This document shows, piece by piece, positions 17,653-26,532 of a stretch of DNA of 53,455 bases (position 1 is its first letter; the number at the start of each line of letters is the position of its first letter). Source of the DNA: Candidatus Reconcilbacillus cellulovorans (GTDB lineage Bacteria > Bacillota > Bacilli > Paenibacillales > Reconciliibacillaceae); contig MOXJ01000018.1 in the NCBI GenBank assembly GCA_002507565.1, forward strand, positions 1 to 53,455, in the 5' to 3' direction. The position numbers and the translations under genes are program-made. The notes under the pieces were generated by a model. That model was not told the origin of the DNA. It saw nothing but the letters and a program-made list of their open reading frames with translations, and made no database searches.

Positions 17653-18851
17653 CCGCGCTTTCCCCCTTCCCGGCCGACCAACAGACTTTTCCAGACCGCC
17701 TTCCACAGCCCGAAAAACGTCGACGAACCAGCGGTGCCTGTCAGACGGCCGACAGCGCTGCCAGACTCCCGGTCGCCCGGCCCGGCCGTGCTTTCCGTCA
17801 AAGCGACGGCGCCGACTTTGACACCGGCAAACCGGATCTCCAAAATTCCCCGCTCGCCCAGTCGGTAGGCTACCGAACGTTCGGGCACCGTCTCGACGAC
17901 GAGTTCGAACAGCTTCTCCTCGCCGGGCCGGATCGGATAACGAAACGATGCGGCCGCGACATACCCCGTCGCACCTACGGGTTGCCCGCGTTCGACCACC
18001 GTGTGCGGGCGAAACGCCGCAAATCCATAATCCAACAGCCGCCGATGATCGACCCAATCGTCCGGATCGTTCAGCGTAACCGCGACGAGTTGCCTGGCGT
18101 CACGCGTCGCGGACGAAACGAGGCAACGTTTTGCCGATTTCGTGTACCCGGTTTTGACGCCGTCGGCCCCCTCGTAAAAATACAGCATTTTGTTTTTATT
18201 TTGCCAGATGATGTCCCATGGCTCGTCTGGGTTCGGGTTAGGCACCCGTTTTTGTTTCGTCTTCACGATTTCGCGGAAGACGGGATTCCGCAGGGCGTAA
18301 GCCGTAAGCCGCGCCAGATCGACAGCGGTCGAATAGTGGCCTTCTTCGTCAAGACCGTGCGGGTTCCGGAATCGGGTATCGCGGAGTCCGAGTTGCTCGG
18401 CTTTTTGATTCATCAAATAGACGAAGCCGTCGACGGAACCGCCGACGTGTTCGGCGATAGCGACGGCTGCGTCGTTGCCGGATCGCAGCATCAGACCGTA
18501 TAGCAAATCGTTCAGACTCATCGTCTGCCCCGGCCGCAAATAGACCGACGAGCCTTCCACACCGACGGCGGCTGGGCCGGTCCGGACTTGATCGGTAAGC
18601 CGGCCGTGTTCAATGGCGACGATGGCTGTCATGATTTTCGTCAAGCTGGCGATCGGCAACTTCCGGTCCCCATGGCGTTCGTACAGCAGACGGCCGGACG
18701 AGACGTCGATCAGTGCGGCGGCTTCCGCCCGCAAATCAGGCGGCCGAAGCCGAGCGGCAGTCGGTTCTACGGCGAACGCGGGCCCCGCGAAGGAAAAAAC
18801 GGCGAGCGCGACAAAAACGGCCGCCCGAAAACGAAACCGGCCCATGGACAT
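17625..18851 (-). CDS. dacB: Sporulation D-Ala-D-Ala carboxypeptidase DacB
   Basis: 408 residues with a signal peptide (about 1-24, ending AFA), a class A low-molecular-weight PBP domain (SxxK in ASLTKIM, SGN in LRSGNDAA, KTG in DGVKTGYT) and a C-terminal PBP5-type beta domain followed by an amphipathic membrane anchor. It trims pentapeptides in spore cortex peptidoglycan. The ATG at 18851 has GGGGGG 8 bases upstream. Assignment as dacB rather than dacF rests on the linked spmAB. A second carboxypeptidase (dacF) lies at 36.6 kb. Confidence 0.92.
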   Translation of the reverse strand: MSMGRFRFRAAVFVALAVFSFAGPAFAVEPTAARLRPPDLRAEAAALIDVSSGRLLYERHGDRKLPIASLTKIMTAIVAIEHGRLTDQVRTGPAAVGVEGSSVYLRPGQTMSLNDLLYGLMLRSGNDAAVAIAEHVGGSVDGFVYLMNQKAEQLGLRDTRFRNPHGLDEEGHYSTAVDLARLTAYALRNPVFREIVKTKQKRVPNPNPDEPWDIIWQNKNKMLYFYEGADGVKTGYTKSAKRCLVSSATRDARQLVAVTLNDPDDWVDHRRLLDYGFAAFRPHTVVERGQPVGATGYVAAASFRYPIRPGEEKLFELVVETVPERSVAYRLGERGILEIRFAGVKVGAVALTESTAGPGDRESGSAVGRLTGTAGSSTFFGLWKAVWKSLLVGREGGKRGWSTGSGSS

Positions 18852-18980
18852 GGCCTTAGCCCCCCTGTGGACGGGCTTTTTTACCATGTCTATGCGCCGG
18901 TCGGGCGATTATGTGCCGCGATGTGCCGCCAATTATGTGCGCAAAGCGAAAAGTCGCGCCGCAGTACGCCGGGCCGCGTC

Positions 18981-19700
18981 CTACGCCTCGAGCCAGAGGC
19001 GGAACAACCCTTCCGATACGCCGAGGTGATATATGTAGTACGCACCGTAAACGACGCTGAGCGCTCCCGCCGCCATCCCGAGGGCGCGGTTCAGGCTTGC
19101 GCGCCGGTCGGCCGTCAGCGCGAACGGCAGCCCGACGGCCGTCGTGCAGACACCCATGCCGAGAACGGTACCGGCGCCGAACACGACGATATAGAGCATT
19201 CCCTGCCAGATCGTCTCCGCCGTCGACGCCGCCAGAAGCGCCATCGCCGCGCTTCCCGCCAGGCCGTGCACAACGCCGACGAGTCCCGCCTTGATATACG
19301 ACAATTCGATGTGGAGGTGCCGGTGATCGTCCGTCCTGCCGTTGGGGTGTTCGTGAAAATGGGTGTGCCGCAGCACGCCGTGCCAGTGGACATGACTGTG
19401 CACGCGACGAGTTCTGAAGTTCAGTGCGTTGATTCCCAGCGCAACAAGCATGATTCCGACGAGAAATTCAAGCGAAAGCGACCACTTCTCCGGAATTTGC
19501 CCCCGAACGGCAAGCAAAACAGTGCCGACCACAAGCAGCGTCAGCGTGTGGCCGACGCCCCAATAAACCCCGGCCAAGGACGCCCGTCGAAGACTGCGGC
19601 TTTCGGCGGCGATTGTCGACACAGCGATGACGTGATCGGGCTCCGTCGCGTGCTTGACGCCGAGCAAAAAGCCCAGACCGACCAACCCCCAAAACTCCAT
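18981..19700 (-). CDS. Nickel/cobalt transporter-like (UreH/NiCoT type) membrane protein
   Basis: 239 residues, six or so membrane helices. The signature GVKHATEPDHVIA in the first helix corresponds to the HxxxxDH metal-selectivity motif of NiCoT and UreH-like permeases. A long histidine-rich loop (about residues 100-130, more than ten His, with HSHVHWHG and HTHFHEHP) suggests metal binding. It probably imports or exports Ni or Co; direction cannot be told. The ATG at 19700 follows a GGAGAGGAG. No urease or hydrogenase genes are in the window. Confidence 0.82.
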   Translation of the reverse strand: MEFWGLVGLGFLLGVKHATEPDHVIAVSTIAAESRSLRRASLAGVYWGVGHTLTLLVVGTVLLAVRGQIPEKWSLSLEFLVGIMLVALGINALNFRTRRVHSHVHWHGVLRHTHFHEHPNGRTDDHRHLHIELSYIKAGLVGVVHGLAGSAAMALLAASTAETIWQGMLYIVVFGAGTVLGMGVCTTAVGLPFALTADRRASLNRALGMAAGALSVVYGAYYIYHLGVSEGLFRLWLEA

Positions 19701-19731
19701 GTCCAGTCTCCTCTCCGCGTGTTTTTTTTAT

Positions 19732-19795
19732 TTTACAACAAACCGCTTGCATGATACCATAGAAACAGCGAACCGGTGATCAGATGACCTGATCA
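19732..19795 (+). promoter_or_regulatory. Relic promoter and palindromic operator of the glc operon
   Basis: TTTACA (19732) and TACCAT (19755) are spaced by 17 bases and are followed by a perfect 7-bp inverted repeat, TGATCAG-N5-CTGATCA (19777-19795). A repressor site just downstream of a promoter fits a GntR/FadR-type regulator of glycolate or lactate genes; the regulated genes are now broken. Confidence 0.45.
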
Positions 19796-19836
19796 TCGGA
19801 TCTTACCATCGAAATGGCCGCGAAGAGCTCTCGGCA

Positions 19837-19971
19837 ATGCTTTCCCCGTCCGTCCGCGAACAACAGATTCGCGCCGTCGGCGAGCTTTGGTTCCGCGTCG
19901 ACGACGAGGCGCGCGTCACCCCGCCGGCGTCCCTTACGGCCGACTGCTTGAGCAGACGCGGGTATCCGTAA
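19837..19971 (+). pseudogene. glcD: Remnant of glycolate oxidase subunit GlcD (N-terminal scrap)
   Basis: A 44-codon frame starting MLSPSVREQQIRAVGE and continuing RVDDEAR, which resembles the extreme N-terminus of FAD-linked glycolate oxidases; similarity ends after about 30 residues and the frame stops. Normal GlcD has about 450-490 residues. It lies just upstream of glcF pieces on the same strand, the normal gene order. Identification rests on a short stretch, so it is moderate. Confidence 0.5.
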
Positions 19972-19972
19972 T

Positions 19973-20350
19973 TTGACGCTTCTTCATCTGTTGCCCCATC
20001 TCCCGCTCACGCGCAGCATGGAAGAGGCGCTGCCGAACGCGGCGGACGGCGTCGTCCGGCTGCTCGGAACCGGTTTTTTGCCGGCACAAGGAACGAGGAT
20101 CGGGCGGGTCGGCCTGTTTCGCGGCTGTCTGATGGCCGGTACTGTTCGCCGGAACAAACGCGAACACCGCCCGACTGCGATCGTAAAATGGACGACATCG
20201 TTTCGACCGGCGCCGACGTCGTCGTTACGAGCAACCCGGGGTGTCTTTTGCAAATTCGGGCGGGCATCGCCCTCCGCGGGCTTCAAAACCGGGTCCGCGC
20301 CGTCTACCTTGCCGATTTTCTGTACGACCGGGCGGTCAAATCTCCCGCAT
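19973..20350 (+). pseudogene. glcF: Remnant of glycolate oxidase iron-sulfur subunit GlcF
   Basis: Three frame-shifted blocks in GlcF order. First, LLHLLPHLPLTRSMEEALP ... RVGLFRGCLMA (to about 20138). Then, in a different frame, VLFAGTNANTARL (20139-20177). Then, after a large internal deletion and another shift, MDDIVSTGADVVVTSNPGC and RVRAVYLADFLYD (20188-20335), the normal C-terminus. The N-terminal 4Fe-4S domain and about 190 central residues, including the CCG cysteines, are missing. The 3' end abuts and slightly overlaps the convergent gerW. It is non-functional beyond doubt if the reading of the blocks is right. Confidence 0.8.
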
Positions 20351-20905
20351 CATCCGGTCCTGATCCGGCGACTGCCCATGGGGACCGGAAGTCCGGCTGA
20401 CTTCTCCGGGTTCCCGGTATTCTCGGCTCCCCGTTCCGTCGGCGCGGTCTTTCCGGAGACGGTCCGGCTCGGCGTTTTTGCGGAACATCGCCTGAATCCG
20501 GTCGAACGCCGCAGGAACGGCGTCGAGAAGGCGGGTGATGACGTGCGCCTGCTGCCCGAGCGGCAACACATTGACGCCGTCGGCGCCGACGACCAAAAAC
20601 GCGATCGGGGTGATCGACACGCCGGCGCCGCTTCCGCCGCCGAACGGATACGGCGGCTGCTGCGGCTGGTAAACAGCCGTGTTATCCGAGGGGTTTCCGG
20701 ACTGGCCGGATTGACCGGACTGCCCATCCGCGTTCACAAACTCGCCTCCTCCCGCCGCGAAACCGAACGAGACGCGGCAGATCGGCAGGACAGTCGTGCC
20801 GTTCTGCGCGACGACCGGCGCGCCGACGATCGTGTTAGCGCTGACCATGTCGCGGATATGTTCCATGGCCGTTCTCATCAAGCCTTGGATCGGGTGTTCC
20901 GGCAT
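20336..20905 (-). CDS. gerW: Sporulation protein GerW/YtfJ family
   Basis: 189 residues. MPEHPIQGLMRTAMEHIRDM at the start and GGGSGAGVSITPIAFLVV in the middle are the hallmarks of the YtfJ family; B. subtilis YtfJ (GerW) is a forespore protein required for germination through certain receptors. It differs by a Q/S/G-rich insert (about residues 60-75) and by a hydrophilic, arginine-rich tail of some 40 residues after 150, which enters the glcF remnant and may be new sequence gained by loss of the original stop. AAAGGAG precedes the ATG. It is the last gene of the rib-scp run. Confidence 0.88.
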   Translation of the reverse strand: MPEHPIQGLMRTAMEHIRDMVSANTIVGAPVVAQNGTTVLPICRVSFGFAAGGGEFVNADGQSGQSGQSGNPSDNTAVYQPQQPPYPFGGGSGAGVSITPIAFLVVGADGVNVLPLGQQAHVITRLLDAVPAAFDRIQAMFRKNAEPDRLRKDRADGTGSREYREPGEVSRTSGPHGQSPDQDRMMREI

Positions 20906-20964
20906 TCGGGGACTGCTCCTTTCGGCCGATTGTTCAAGTTAGTTTCCCCCGAACCGGACGAATG

Positions 20965-21543
20965 CTATTCTCGGCGGTCGGTCGACGTCGACGCGCCGGC
21001 AGCCGGAAGAACAGATCCTGCCATGGCTCGCAGCACCTCGATCGCAAGGCGGTACATCCGGATTCGAATCGCGACGGACAACTCCGTGGAGAAGACTGTC
21101 TTCCCGTAAACGGGCCGGATTCGGACGTCCGGCCGGACCACCCGCCGAACGAATCGGCTTCCCCAACCGACTACCGATGAAGTGACCGCCCAGCAGACGC
21201 CTGCGGCAACCGCCGTCAGCGCAGCGTCTTCAAGGCCGATGTCCGTTTTCCAGCGAAATTCCGTGCATTCCGCATCGCGGAGCAGACGAACCGCAGCGTC
21301 CCGACGGCGCACGAACCGTCCCGGCCGCCACCTGCCGGTCCGACGGAAACCTCCGCCGTCTTCCCATCGAACGACCGGGATATGAAGGCCCATCCAGATG
21401 GCTTCCACCATCCCTTCGCCCTTTGCCGGCCCTCGAACGTAAGACAAACGAAACATGGGGCGGGAAAACAGCAAAACCGCCGCCAGAACGGTCGCCGCAG
21501 CGAAGACGGCCGTCGGAAGCAAAATCCATGCCCCCCCTTGCAC
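20965..21543 (-). CDS. DUF2953 membrane-associated protein (YtfI-like)
   Basis: 192 residues from a GTG with GGAGG 9 bases upstream. An N-terminal membrane helix (about 6-27) is followed by a basic region. Position between scpB and gerW matches the DUF2953 gene (ytfI) that accompanies ytfJ in bacilli, and the C-terminal RIRPVYGKTVFSTELSVAIRIRMYRLAIEVLRA pattern, split here as visible beta-strand then helix, fits that family. Function is unknown; a sporulation role is inferred from neighbours. Confidence 0.7.
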   Translation of the reverse strand: MQGGAWILLPTAVFAAATVLAAVLLFSRPMFRLSYVRGPAKGEGMVEAIWMGLHIPVVRWEDGGGFRRTGRWRPGRFVRRRDAAVRLLRDAECTEFRWKTDIGLEDAALTAVAAGVCWAVTSSVVGWGSRFVRRVVRPDVRIRPVYGKTVFSTELSVAIRIRMYRLAIEVLRAMAGSVLPAAGASTSTDRRE

Positions 21544-21561
21544 CGTTCATCGCCTCCGCCC

Positions 21562-22167
21562 TTAATGTTCGCCGTTACCGGAATCCTCATGCGGTTTCCA
21601 TTCGTCGATCGTCATCTGCTCGACGTCGAACAGCGGTTTTTCGCCGTCGGGAAGGTCTTCTTCCGGCGGCGGCAGTTCGCTCAGATCTCGAAGGCCGAAA
21701 TATTCCAAAAACCGTTTGGTCGTCCCGTACAAAATCGGCCGGCCGACGGCGTCCGCGCGCCCGACTTCCTCGATCAGCTGCCGGGAAAGCAGTGTCTGGA
21801 TCGCCCGCTCGCTGCTGACGCCGCGAATCTGTTCGATCTCGACGCGCGTAATCGGCTGCCGGTACGCGATGATCGCCAACGTCTCCAGGGCGGCCTGCGA
21901 CAGCGGTGCACGCTGCGGCGACCGGGCGAGCCGCCGGATGTATTCCGCATGGTCGGCGCACGTCGTCATTTGGTAACCGCCGGCGACTTCCGCGATGCGA
22001 ACGCCCCGGCCGCCTTCCTCGAGCTCGCGCTTCAGATCGGCGACGGCGGATTGCACCGCATAAACGTCCGTCTCAAGAACATCGGCCAATTGTTTTGCCG
22101 TCAGCCCTTCTTCCCCGGCGGCGAACAACAGCCCTTCAATAATCGATTTCATCCGGGAATAATTCAA
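21562..22167 (-). CDS. scpB: Segregation and condensation protein ScpB
   Basis: 201 residues with two winged-helix domains. Family landmarks: LLFAAGEEGLT near the start, LSQAALETLAIIAYRQPITR near residue 90, and GRPILYGTT near 150. ScpB dimers bind ScpA and with Smc form the bacterial condensin that organises and segregates the chromosome. The start is taken as TTG 22167, which has GGGAGGGGG upstream; the ATG at 22152 has none. It overlaps scpA by 32 bases, indicating coupling. An acidic, proline-rich C-tail is normal. Confidence 0.94.
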   Translation of the reverse strand: MNYSRMKSIIEGLLFAAGEEGLTAKQLADVLETDVYAVQSAVADLKRELEEGGRGVRIAEVAGGYQMTTCADHAEYIRRLARSPQRAPLSQAALETLAIIAYRQPITRVEIEQIRGVSSERAIQTLLSRQLIEEVGRADAVGRPILYGTTKRFLEYFGLRDLSELPPPEEDLPDGEKPLFDVEQMTIDEWKPHEDSGNGEH

Positions 22168-22915
22168 ACGCCCGCGCCCCCTCCCGCTCCCAGAGGACGA
22201 TTTCACCGAACAAGCGTTCCTGGCTGCAGCCGACGGCCTTGCGCTTCGCCAGCTCCAGAACGGCCAAAAACGTCGCGACGACCTCCATGCGCGACGGACG
22301 GTCGCCGAGCAGCCGGGAAAACAATAAACGCCTGCCGTGCTCCCTCAAAAGGCGGAGAATATCCCACATCCGCTTCCGCACCGGGATATCGTCGCGCCGG
22401 ACGGTCGCGACCGCCCGCCGCGCCGCCAGGTTGCGCATGACTCTGCGGAACGCGGCCCAGAGATGGACGGGGTCGGCCGCCGGCCGAAGCGGCTCGTCTG
22501 GCTCTTGCGCGAGAAAAGCCGACAAATCCGCCGGTTCCCGCGAGCAGACGAGCGCTCGTCGGTCCTCCAGCGCCTTCAATACTTCGGCGGCGCGCTTGTA
22601 TTTGCGGTATTCGAGCAGCTGACGGACGAGTTCGGCGCGCGGATCGGGTCCTTCTTCGAAAACGTCGTCCGGCTCCGGTTCTTGAACCGGCGGCGGCGGC
22701 AGCAACATTTTCGATTTGATTTCGAGCAGCGTCGCCGCCATGACGAGAAACTCGGAGGCGGAATCGAGCTCGATCCGGTCCATCTGGTCGAGGTACGCCA
22801 AGTATTGGTCGGTAATTTCGCTGATCGGAATGTCGTAAATGTCGATTTCGTTCGCCTCGATCAGATGCAACAAAAGATCGAGCGGGCCTTCGAACGATTT
22901 CAGTCTGTACCGCAT
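22136..22915 (-). CDS. scpA: Segregation and condensation protein ScpA (kleisin)
   Basis: 259 residues. The N-terminal motif FEGPLDLLLHLIEANEIDIY contacts the Smc neck and the C-terminal winged helix contacts the Smc head, with ScpB bound to the middle segment. It starts at ATG 22915, just after the ribH stop; no strong ribosome binding site is visible, so translation may be coupled to ribH. The linkage rib-scpA-scpB is typical of Bacillus and Paenibacillus. Confidence 0.95.
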   Translation of the reverse strand: MRYRLKSFEGPLDLLLHLIEANEIDIYDIPISEITDQYLAYLDQMDRIELDSASEFLVMAATLLEIKSKMLLPPPPVQEPEPDDVFEEGPDPRAELVRQLLEYRKYKRAAEVLKALEDRRALVCSREPADLSAFLAQEPDEPLRPAADPVHLWAAFRRVMRNLAARRAVATVRRDDIPVRKRMWDILRLLREHGRRLLFSRLLGDRPSRMEVVATFLAVLELAKRKAVGCSQERLFGEIVLWEREGARAFELFPDEIDY

Positions 22916-22918
22916 GTT

Positions 22919-23389
22919 TCATCGCAGCTGGCGTAGAAGGTTCGCCATTTCGAGGGCCGTCATCGCCGCTTCCCAGCCCTTGTTGCCCGCCTTTGTTCCG
23001 GCGCGTTCGACGGCCTGCTCGATCGTGTCGGTCGTCAGCACGCCGAACGCTACCGGCACCCCCGTGCGCAGCGACACCGACGCCACGCCTTTGGCCGCTT
23101 CGGAGCAGACATAGTCGAAATGAGGCGTCTGGCCGCGGATGACGGCGCCGAGCGCAATGACGGCGTCGAACCGGCCGCATTCTGCCATTTTCAGAGCGAC
23201 AAGCGGAATCTCGAAAGCGCCCGGCACCCACGCGACCTCGATGTCGTCGTCGCCCGCGCCGTGGCGGCGGAGCGCGTCGAGCGCCCCCGAAAGCAGCCGC
23301 GACGTAATCAATTCATTGAAACGGCTGACCACGATGCCGAACCGCAGCCCTTCCGAGACGAGCCTGCCTTCATACGTTTTCACGTTCAT
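22919..23389 (-). CDS. ribH: 6,7-dimethyl-8-ribityllumazine synthase
   Basis: 156 residues, the standard length. [39 protein letters not shown] (catalytic His region) and [20 protein letters not shown] are all intact. It condenses the ribityl-uracil amine with the butanone phosphate made by RibBA; subunits form 60-mer capsids in Bacillus that enclose RibE. ATG 23389 has GGAAGG upstream and overlaps the ribBA stop by 20 bases. Confidence 0.96.
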   Translation of the reverse strand: MNVKTYEGRLVSEGLRFGIVVSRFNELITSRLLSGALDALRRHGAGDDDIEVAWVPGAFEIPLVALKMAECGRFDAVIALGAVIRGQTPHFDYVCSEAAKGVASVSLRTGVPVAFGVLTTDTIEQAVERAGTKAGNKGWEAAMTALEMANLLRQLR

Positions 23390-24641
23390 GCGGACCTTCC
23401 TTTCCCCTGTCTCTTTCGTCCGAATCGTCGGCGACCTGCAGCAGATGGCCCAGCTTGAGCTGTTTGGCGCGCAGATAGTCGACATTGTCCTCGTTCGGGC
23501 GTACCTGGATCGGGACGCGTTCGACGACTTCGAGCCCGTATCCCGCCAGCGCCACGATCTTGCGCGGGTTGTTCGTCAAAAGCCGCATTTTCCGGACGCC
23601 GAGATCTTTCAGAATTTGGGCGCCGATGCCGTAGTCGCGCAAATCCGGAGCGAACCCCAATCGAAGATTCGCGTCGACCGTGTCCAATCCCTGCTCCTGC
23701 AATTTATAGGCGCGCAACTTGTTCAGCAGGCCGATGCCGCGGCCTTCTTGGCGCAAATAAAGCAGCACGCCGCAGCCCTCCTCGGCGATCCGGCTCAAGG
23801 CGGCGGCCAGCTGCGGCCCGCAGTCGCACCGGTGCGAGCGGAATACGTCGCCGGTCAGACATTCCGAATGGACGCGGACGAGCGTCGGCCGGTCCGGATC
23901 GATTTTGCCCTTGACGAGCGCGACGTGTTCTTTCTGGTCGACTTCGTTGGAATAGCCGACGGCGGTGAACAATCCGTAGTCGGTCGGCAGCCGCACCTCG
24001 ATTTCGCGCTTGACCAGTTTTTCTTTTTCGTTGCGGTAGCGGATCAGGTCGCGGATCGTCACGATTTTCAGGTCGTGTTTCTCCGCAATCCGCACGAGAT
24101 CGGGAAGTCTGGCCATCGCGCCGTCTTCCCGAATCACTTCGCAAATGACCGCGGCCGGAAACGACCCGCACATCCGTGCCAAGTCGACGGCCGCCTCCGT
24201 ATGTCCGGCGCGGCGCAAAACGCCGCCTTTTTTCGCGATCAACGGGAACACGTGCCCCGGACGGCGGAAATCCTGCGGTTTGGCGTTCGGGTCGATCAAC
24301 GCACGAATCGTCCGCGACCGTTCGAACGCGGAAATGCCGGTCGTCGTGGAAACGTGGTCGACGGACACCGTAAACGCTGTCCCGTAATAGTCCGTGTTCC
24401 AGGCGACCATCGGCTGCAGGTCGAGTTGTTCGGCACGCTCTTCCGTGATCGGAACGCAGACGAGGCCGCGTCCCTCGCGGATCATAAAATTGACGACTTC
24501 AGGCGTCGCCTTCTCCGCCAACGCGACGAAATCGCCCTCGTTTTCGCGATCTTCGTCGTCGACGACGATGACTACTTTGCCGAGCATCAGGTCATAGATC
24601 GCCTCTTCCACCGTGTTCAAGCGAATGTCGCCGTCGGACAC
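23370..24641 (-). CDS. ribBA: Bifunctional DHBP synthase / GTP cyclohydrolase II
   Basis: 423 residues. The N-terminal RibB domain (1-205) carries the acidic [10 protein letters not shown] loop and makes 3,4-dihydroxy-2-butanone 4-phosphate from ribulose 5-phosphate. The C-terminal RibA domain (206-400) has the zinc-binding [15 protein letters not shown] and the [10 protein letters not shown] motif and opens GTP. The GTG start has GGGGAGGGGG upstream. A hydrophilic tail after about residue 400 overlaps ribH. It supplies both substrates branches for riboflavin. Confidence 0.96.
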   Translation of the reverse strand: MSDGDIRLNTVEEAIYDLMLGKVVIVVDDEDRENEGDFVALAEKATPEVVNFMIREGRGLVCVPITEERAEQLDLQPMVAWNTDYYGTAFTVSVDHVSTTTGISAFERSRTIRALIDPNAKPQDFRRPGHVFPLIAKKGGVLRRAGHTEAAVDLARMCGSFPAAVICEVIREDGAMARLPDLVRIAEKHDLKIVTIRDLIRYRNEKEKLVKREIEVRLPTDYGLFTAVGYSNEVDQKEHVALVKGKIDPDRPTLVRVHSECLTGDVFRSHRCDCGPQLAAALSRIAEEGCGVLLYLRQEGRGIGLLNKLRAYKLQEQGLDTVDANLRLGFAPDLRDYGIGAQILKDLGVRKMRLLTNNPRKIVALAGYGLEVVERVPIQVRPNEDNVDYLRAKQLKLGHLLQVADDSDERDRGKEGPHERENV

Positions 24642-24672
24642 GGGCGCCCCCTCCCCGTTCCATGTAACGGTT

Positions 24673-25323
24673 TTAAAAAAATCCGTTTTCTCTCAGTTTC
24701 TCCTCGGTCAATCCGCTTCCCCCTCCGCCTCCGCGCCAGTCGAGCAAACGCTCGACGTACCGGCCGATGATGTCGGTTTCCAGATTGACGGCATCGCCCG
24801 GCTTGCGGTGTCGGAACATCGTTTTTTCCAGCGTATGCGGGATAATCGACACGACGAAAAAACGCCCCTCGACCGACACGACCGTCAGGCTGACGCCGTC
24901 GACGGCGATCGAACCGCGTGGAACGACGTATTTCATGCACGAAAAGTCATCCGGCTCGATCGCGAACCGAACGGCGTTCCCGTCCGGCGTCCGGGAGCGC
25001 ACGACGCCGGTGGCGTCTACATGCCCCTGGACGAGATGTCCACCCAGCCGTCCGTCTGCGCGAAGCGCCCGCTCCAGGTTGACGCCGTCGCCGGGACGAA
25101 GCGATTTCAGCGCCGTACGGCGAAACGTCTCCGGCATGACGTCCGCAGTAAACGCGCCGCGATCGACGGCGACGACGGTCAGGCAGACGCCGTTGACGGC
25201 GACGCTGTCGCCAACCGCAGCGCCCGACGCCACCCTAGGCGCTTCCACCGTCAGGCGCAACGTCTCGCCGGCCTGTCGAACGTCCCGGATGCGGCCGACT
25301 TCCTCGATTAAACCCGTAAACAC
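24673..25323 (-). CDS. ribE: Riboflavin synthase alpha subunit
   Basis: 216 residues with the two-fold lumazine-binding repeat typical of the family: [12 protein letters not shown] opens the first barrel, and [12 protein letters not shown] lies between the barrels. It dismutates two lumazines to riboflavin and the ribityl-uracil amine. The GTG start has GAGGAGGG upstream; it follows ribD by 12 bases. A short extra C-terminal stretch rich in glycine (RGGGGGS) is present. Confidence 0.95.
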   Translation of the reverse strand: MFTGLIEEVGRIRDVRQAGETLRLTVEAPRVASGAAVGDSVAVNGVCLTVVAVDRGAFTADVMPETFRRTALKSLRPGDGVNLERALRADGRLGGHLVQGHVDATGVVRSRTPDGNAVRFAIEPDDFSCMKYVVPRGSIAVDGVSLTVVSVEGRFFVVSIIPHTLEKTMFRHRKPGDAVNLETDIIGRYVERLLDWRGGGGGSGLTEEKLRENGFF

Positions 25324-25335
25324 GGCTATCCCTCC

Positions 25336-26532
25336 TCACCGCCTGCCGATCGAACCTCGAGGCGCCGAATCGGCCGGAACGCCTGCCGTCCCGGTCTCTT
25401 CGACTTCGGCTTCCGGGTAAACGGGATACCCGACGACGCAGACGTCTTCCCCGAATACCGTCACTTCGATGTCGCGCAGCCGGATGGCGTCGCGGATTTG
25501 GTCGGCGCCTTCGTTGCGCACGACGTCGGGAGCGCGTTCGCCTCCGCCGACGAGAATCGGACCGTAAAACAGCACAACCTTGTCGACGAGTCGGGCGTCC
25601 AGCATCGCACCGTTCAGCCGGCCGCCGCCCTCGAGCAGGACGGAGCCGATCTCCCGCTCGCCGAGAAGCCGCATCGCCTCGCGCAGGTCGACGAGCGGCC
25701 CGTCGCCGCAGCGCAACACTTCGGCACCCGCGGCGTTCAGCCGCATGGCGCGCTCGATCGAAGCCTGCCGCGTCGTCAGCACGATCGTCCGCGCTCCACC
25801 TTCCTTCACTACACGCGCGTCCGGCGGCAGGCGCAACCTCGAATCGACGACGAGCCGCACCGGCGACAACGCCGGAATCGCAAGCCGCGTCGTCAACAAT
25901 GGATCGTCGGCAAGAACCGTATCGACGCCGACCATGACCGCCTGATGACGATGACGCAGCGTATGGACGAACGCCCGCGCGCGTTCCCCCGTAATCCATC
26001 GGCTGTCGCCGGATTTGGAGGCGATCTTGCCGTCGAGCGTCGCGGCCGCTTTCATCGTGACGAACGGCATGCGCGTCGTGATATATTTGCGAAACATTTC
26101 GATCAGTTTTTCCGCCTCGCCGCCGAGCAACCCGACCTCGACTTCGACGCCGTGCGCGCGCAATTTTTCAACGCCTCGACCGGCAACGGCCGGATTCGGG
26201 TCGAGACAGCCTACGACGACGCGCTTCACGCCCTCCGCGATCAATCGGTCGCAGCAAGGCGGCGTCCGACCGTAATGAGTGCACGGCTCGAGCGTCACAT
26301 AAACGGTCGAACCGGCGGCGTCCGGTCCGGCCATCTGCAGCGCGTGAACTTCGGCATGCGGGCCGCCGCGTGCGAGATGGGCACCGACGCCGACGACCCG
26401 GCCGTCTTTGACGACGACGCAGCCGACAGCCGGATTAACGCCGGTCTGCCCCAGCGTTGTCGAAGCCAGTTCGATCGCCAGCCGCATGTATGTCTCGTCC
26501 GAGAGCGTCTCCCCATCCCACAGGCGATACAC
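25336..26532 (-). CDS. ribD: Bifunctional riboflavin deaminase/reductase RibD
   Basis: 398 residues. The deaminase domain (1-150) has the zinc motifs HAEVHAL and PCTHYGRTPPCC; the reductase domain (about 150-370) has ATLDGKIASKSGDSRWIT. It performs the second and third steps of riboflavin synthesis. It starts at GTG with GGGGGAG upstream and heads ribD-ribE-ribBA-ribH. The 171 bases upstream lack the conserved FMN-riboswitch core, unlike B. subtilis. An acidic 25-residue C-tail ends in a basic stretch. Confidence 0.95.
   Translation of the reverse strand: MYRLWDGETLSDETYMRLAIELASTTLGQTGVNPAVGCVVVKDGRVVGVGAHLARGGPHAEVHALQMAGPDAAGSTVYVTLEPCTHYGRTPPCCDRLIAEGVKRVVVGCLDPNPAVAGRGVEKLRAHGVEVEVGLLGGEAEKLIEMFRKYITTRMPFVTMKAAATLDGKIASKSGDSRWITGERARAFVHTLRHRHQAVMVGVDTVLADDPLLTTRLAIPALSPVRLVVDSRLRLPPDARVVKEGGARTIVLTTRQASIERAMRLNAAGAEVLRCGDGPLVDLREAMRLLGEREIGSVLLEGGGRLNGAMLDARLVDKVVLFYGPILVGGGERAPDVVRNEGADQIRDAIRLRDIEVTVFGEDVCVVGYPVYPEAEVEETGTAGVPADSAPRGSIGRR

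Noticed and set aside
18890-18980. Sigma-E promoter for dacB
   Set aside because: Repeated CATAAT-like motifs are present on the minus strand but spacing and -35 match are too weak to call.
19973-21109. A 378-codon plus-strand open frame
   Set aside because: Only its first 55 codons resemble GlcF; the rest is antisense to gerW and the DUF2953 gene and is an artefact of high GC.
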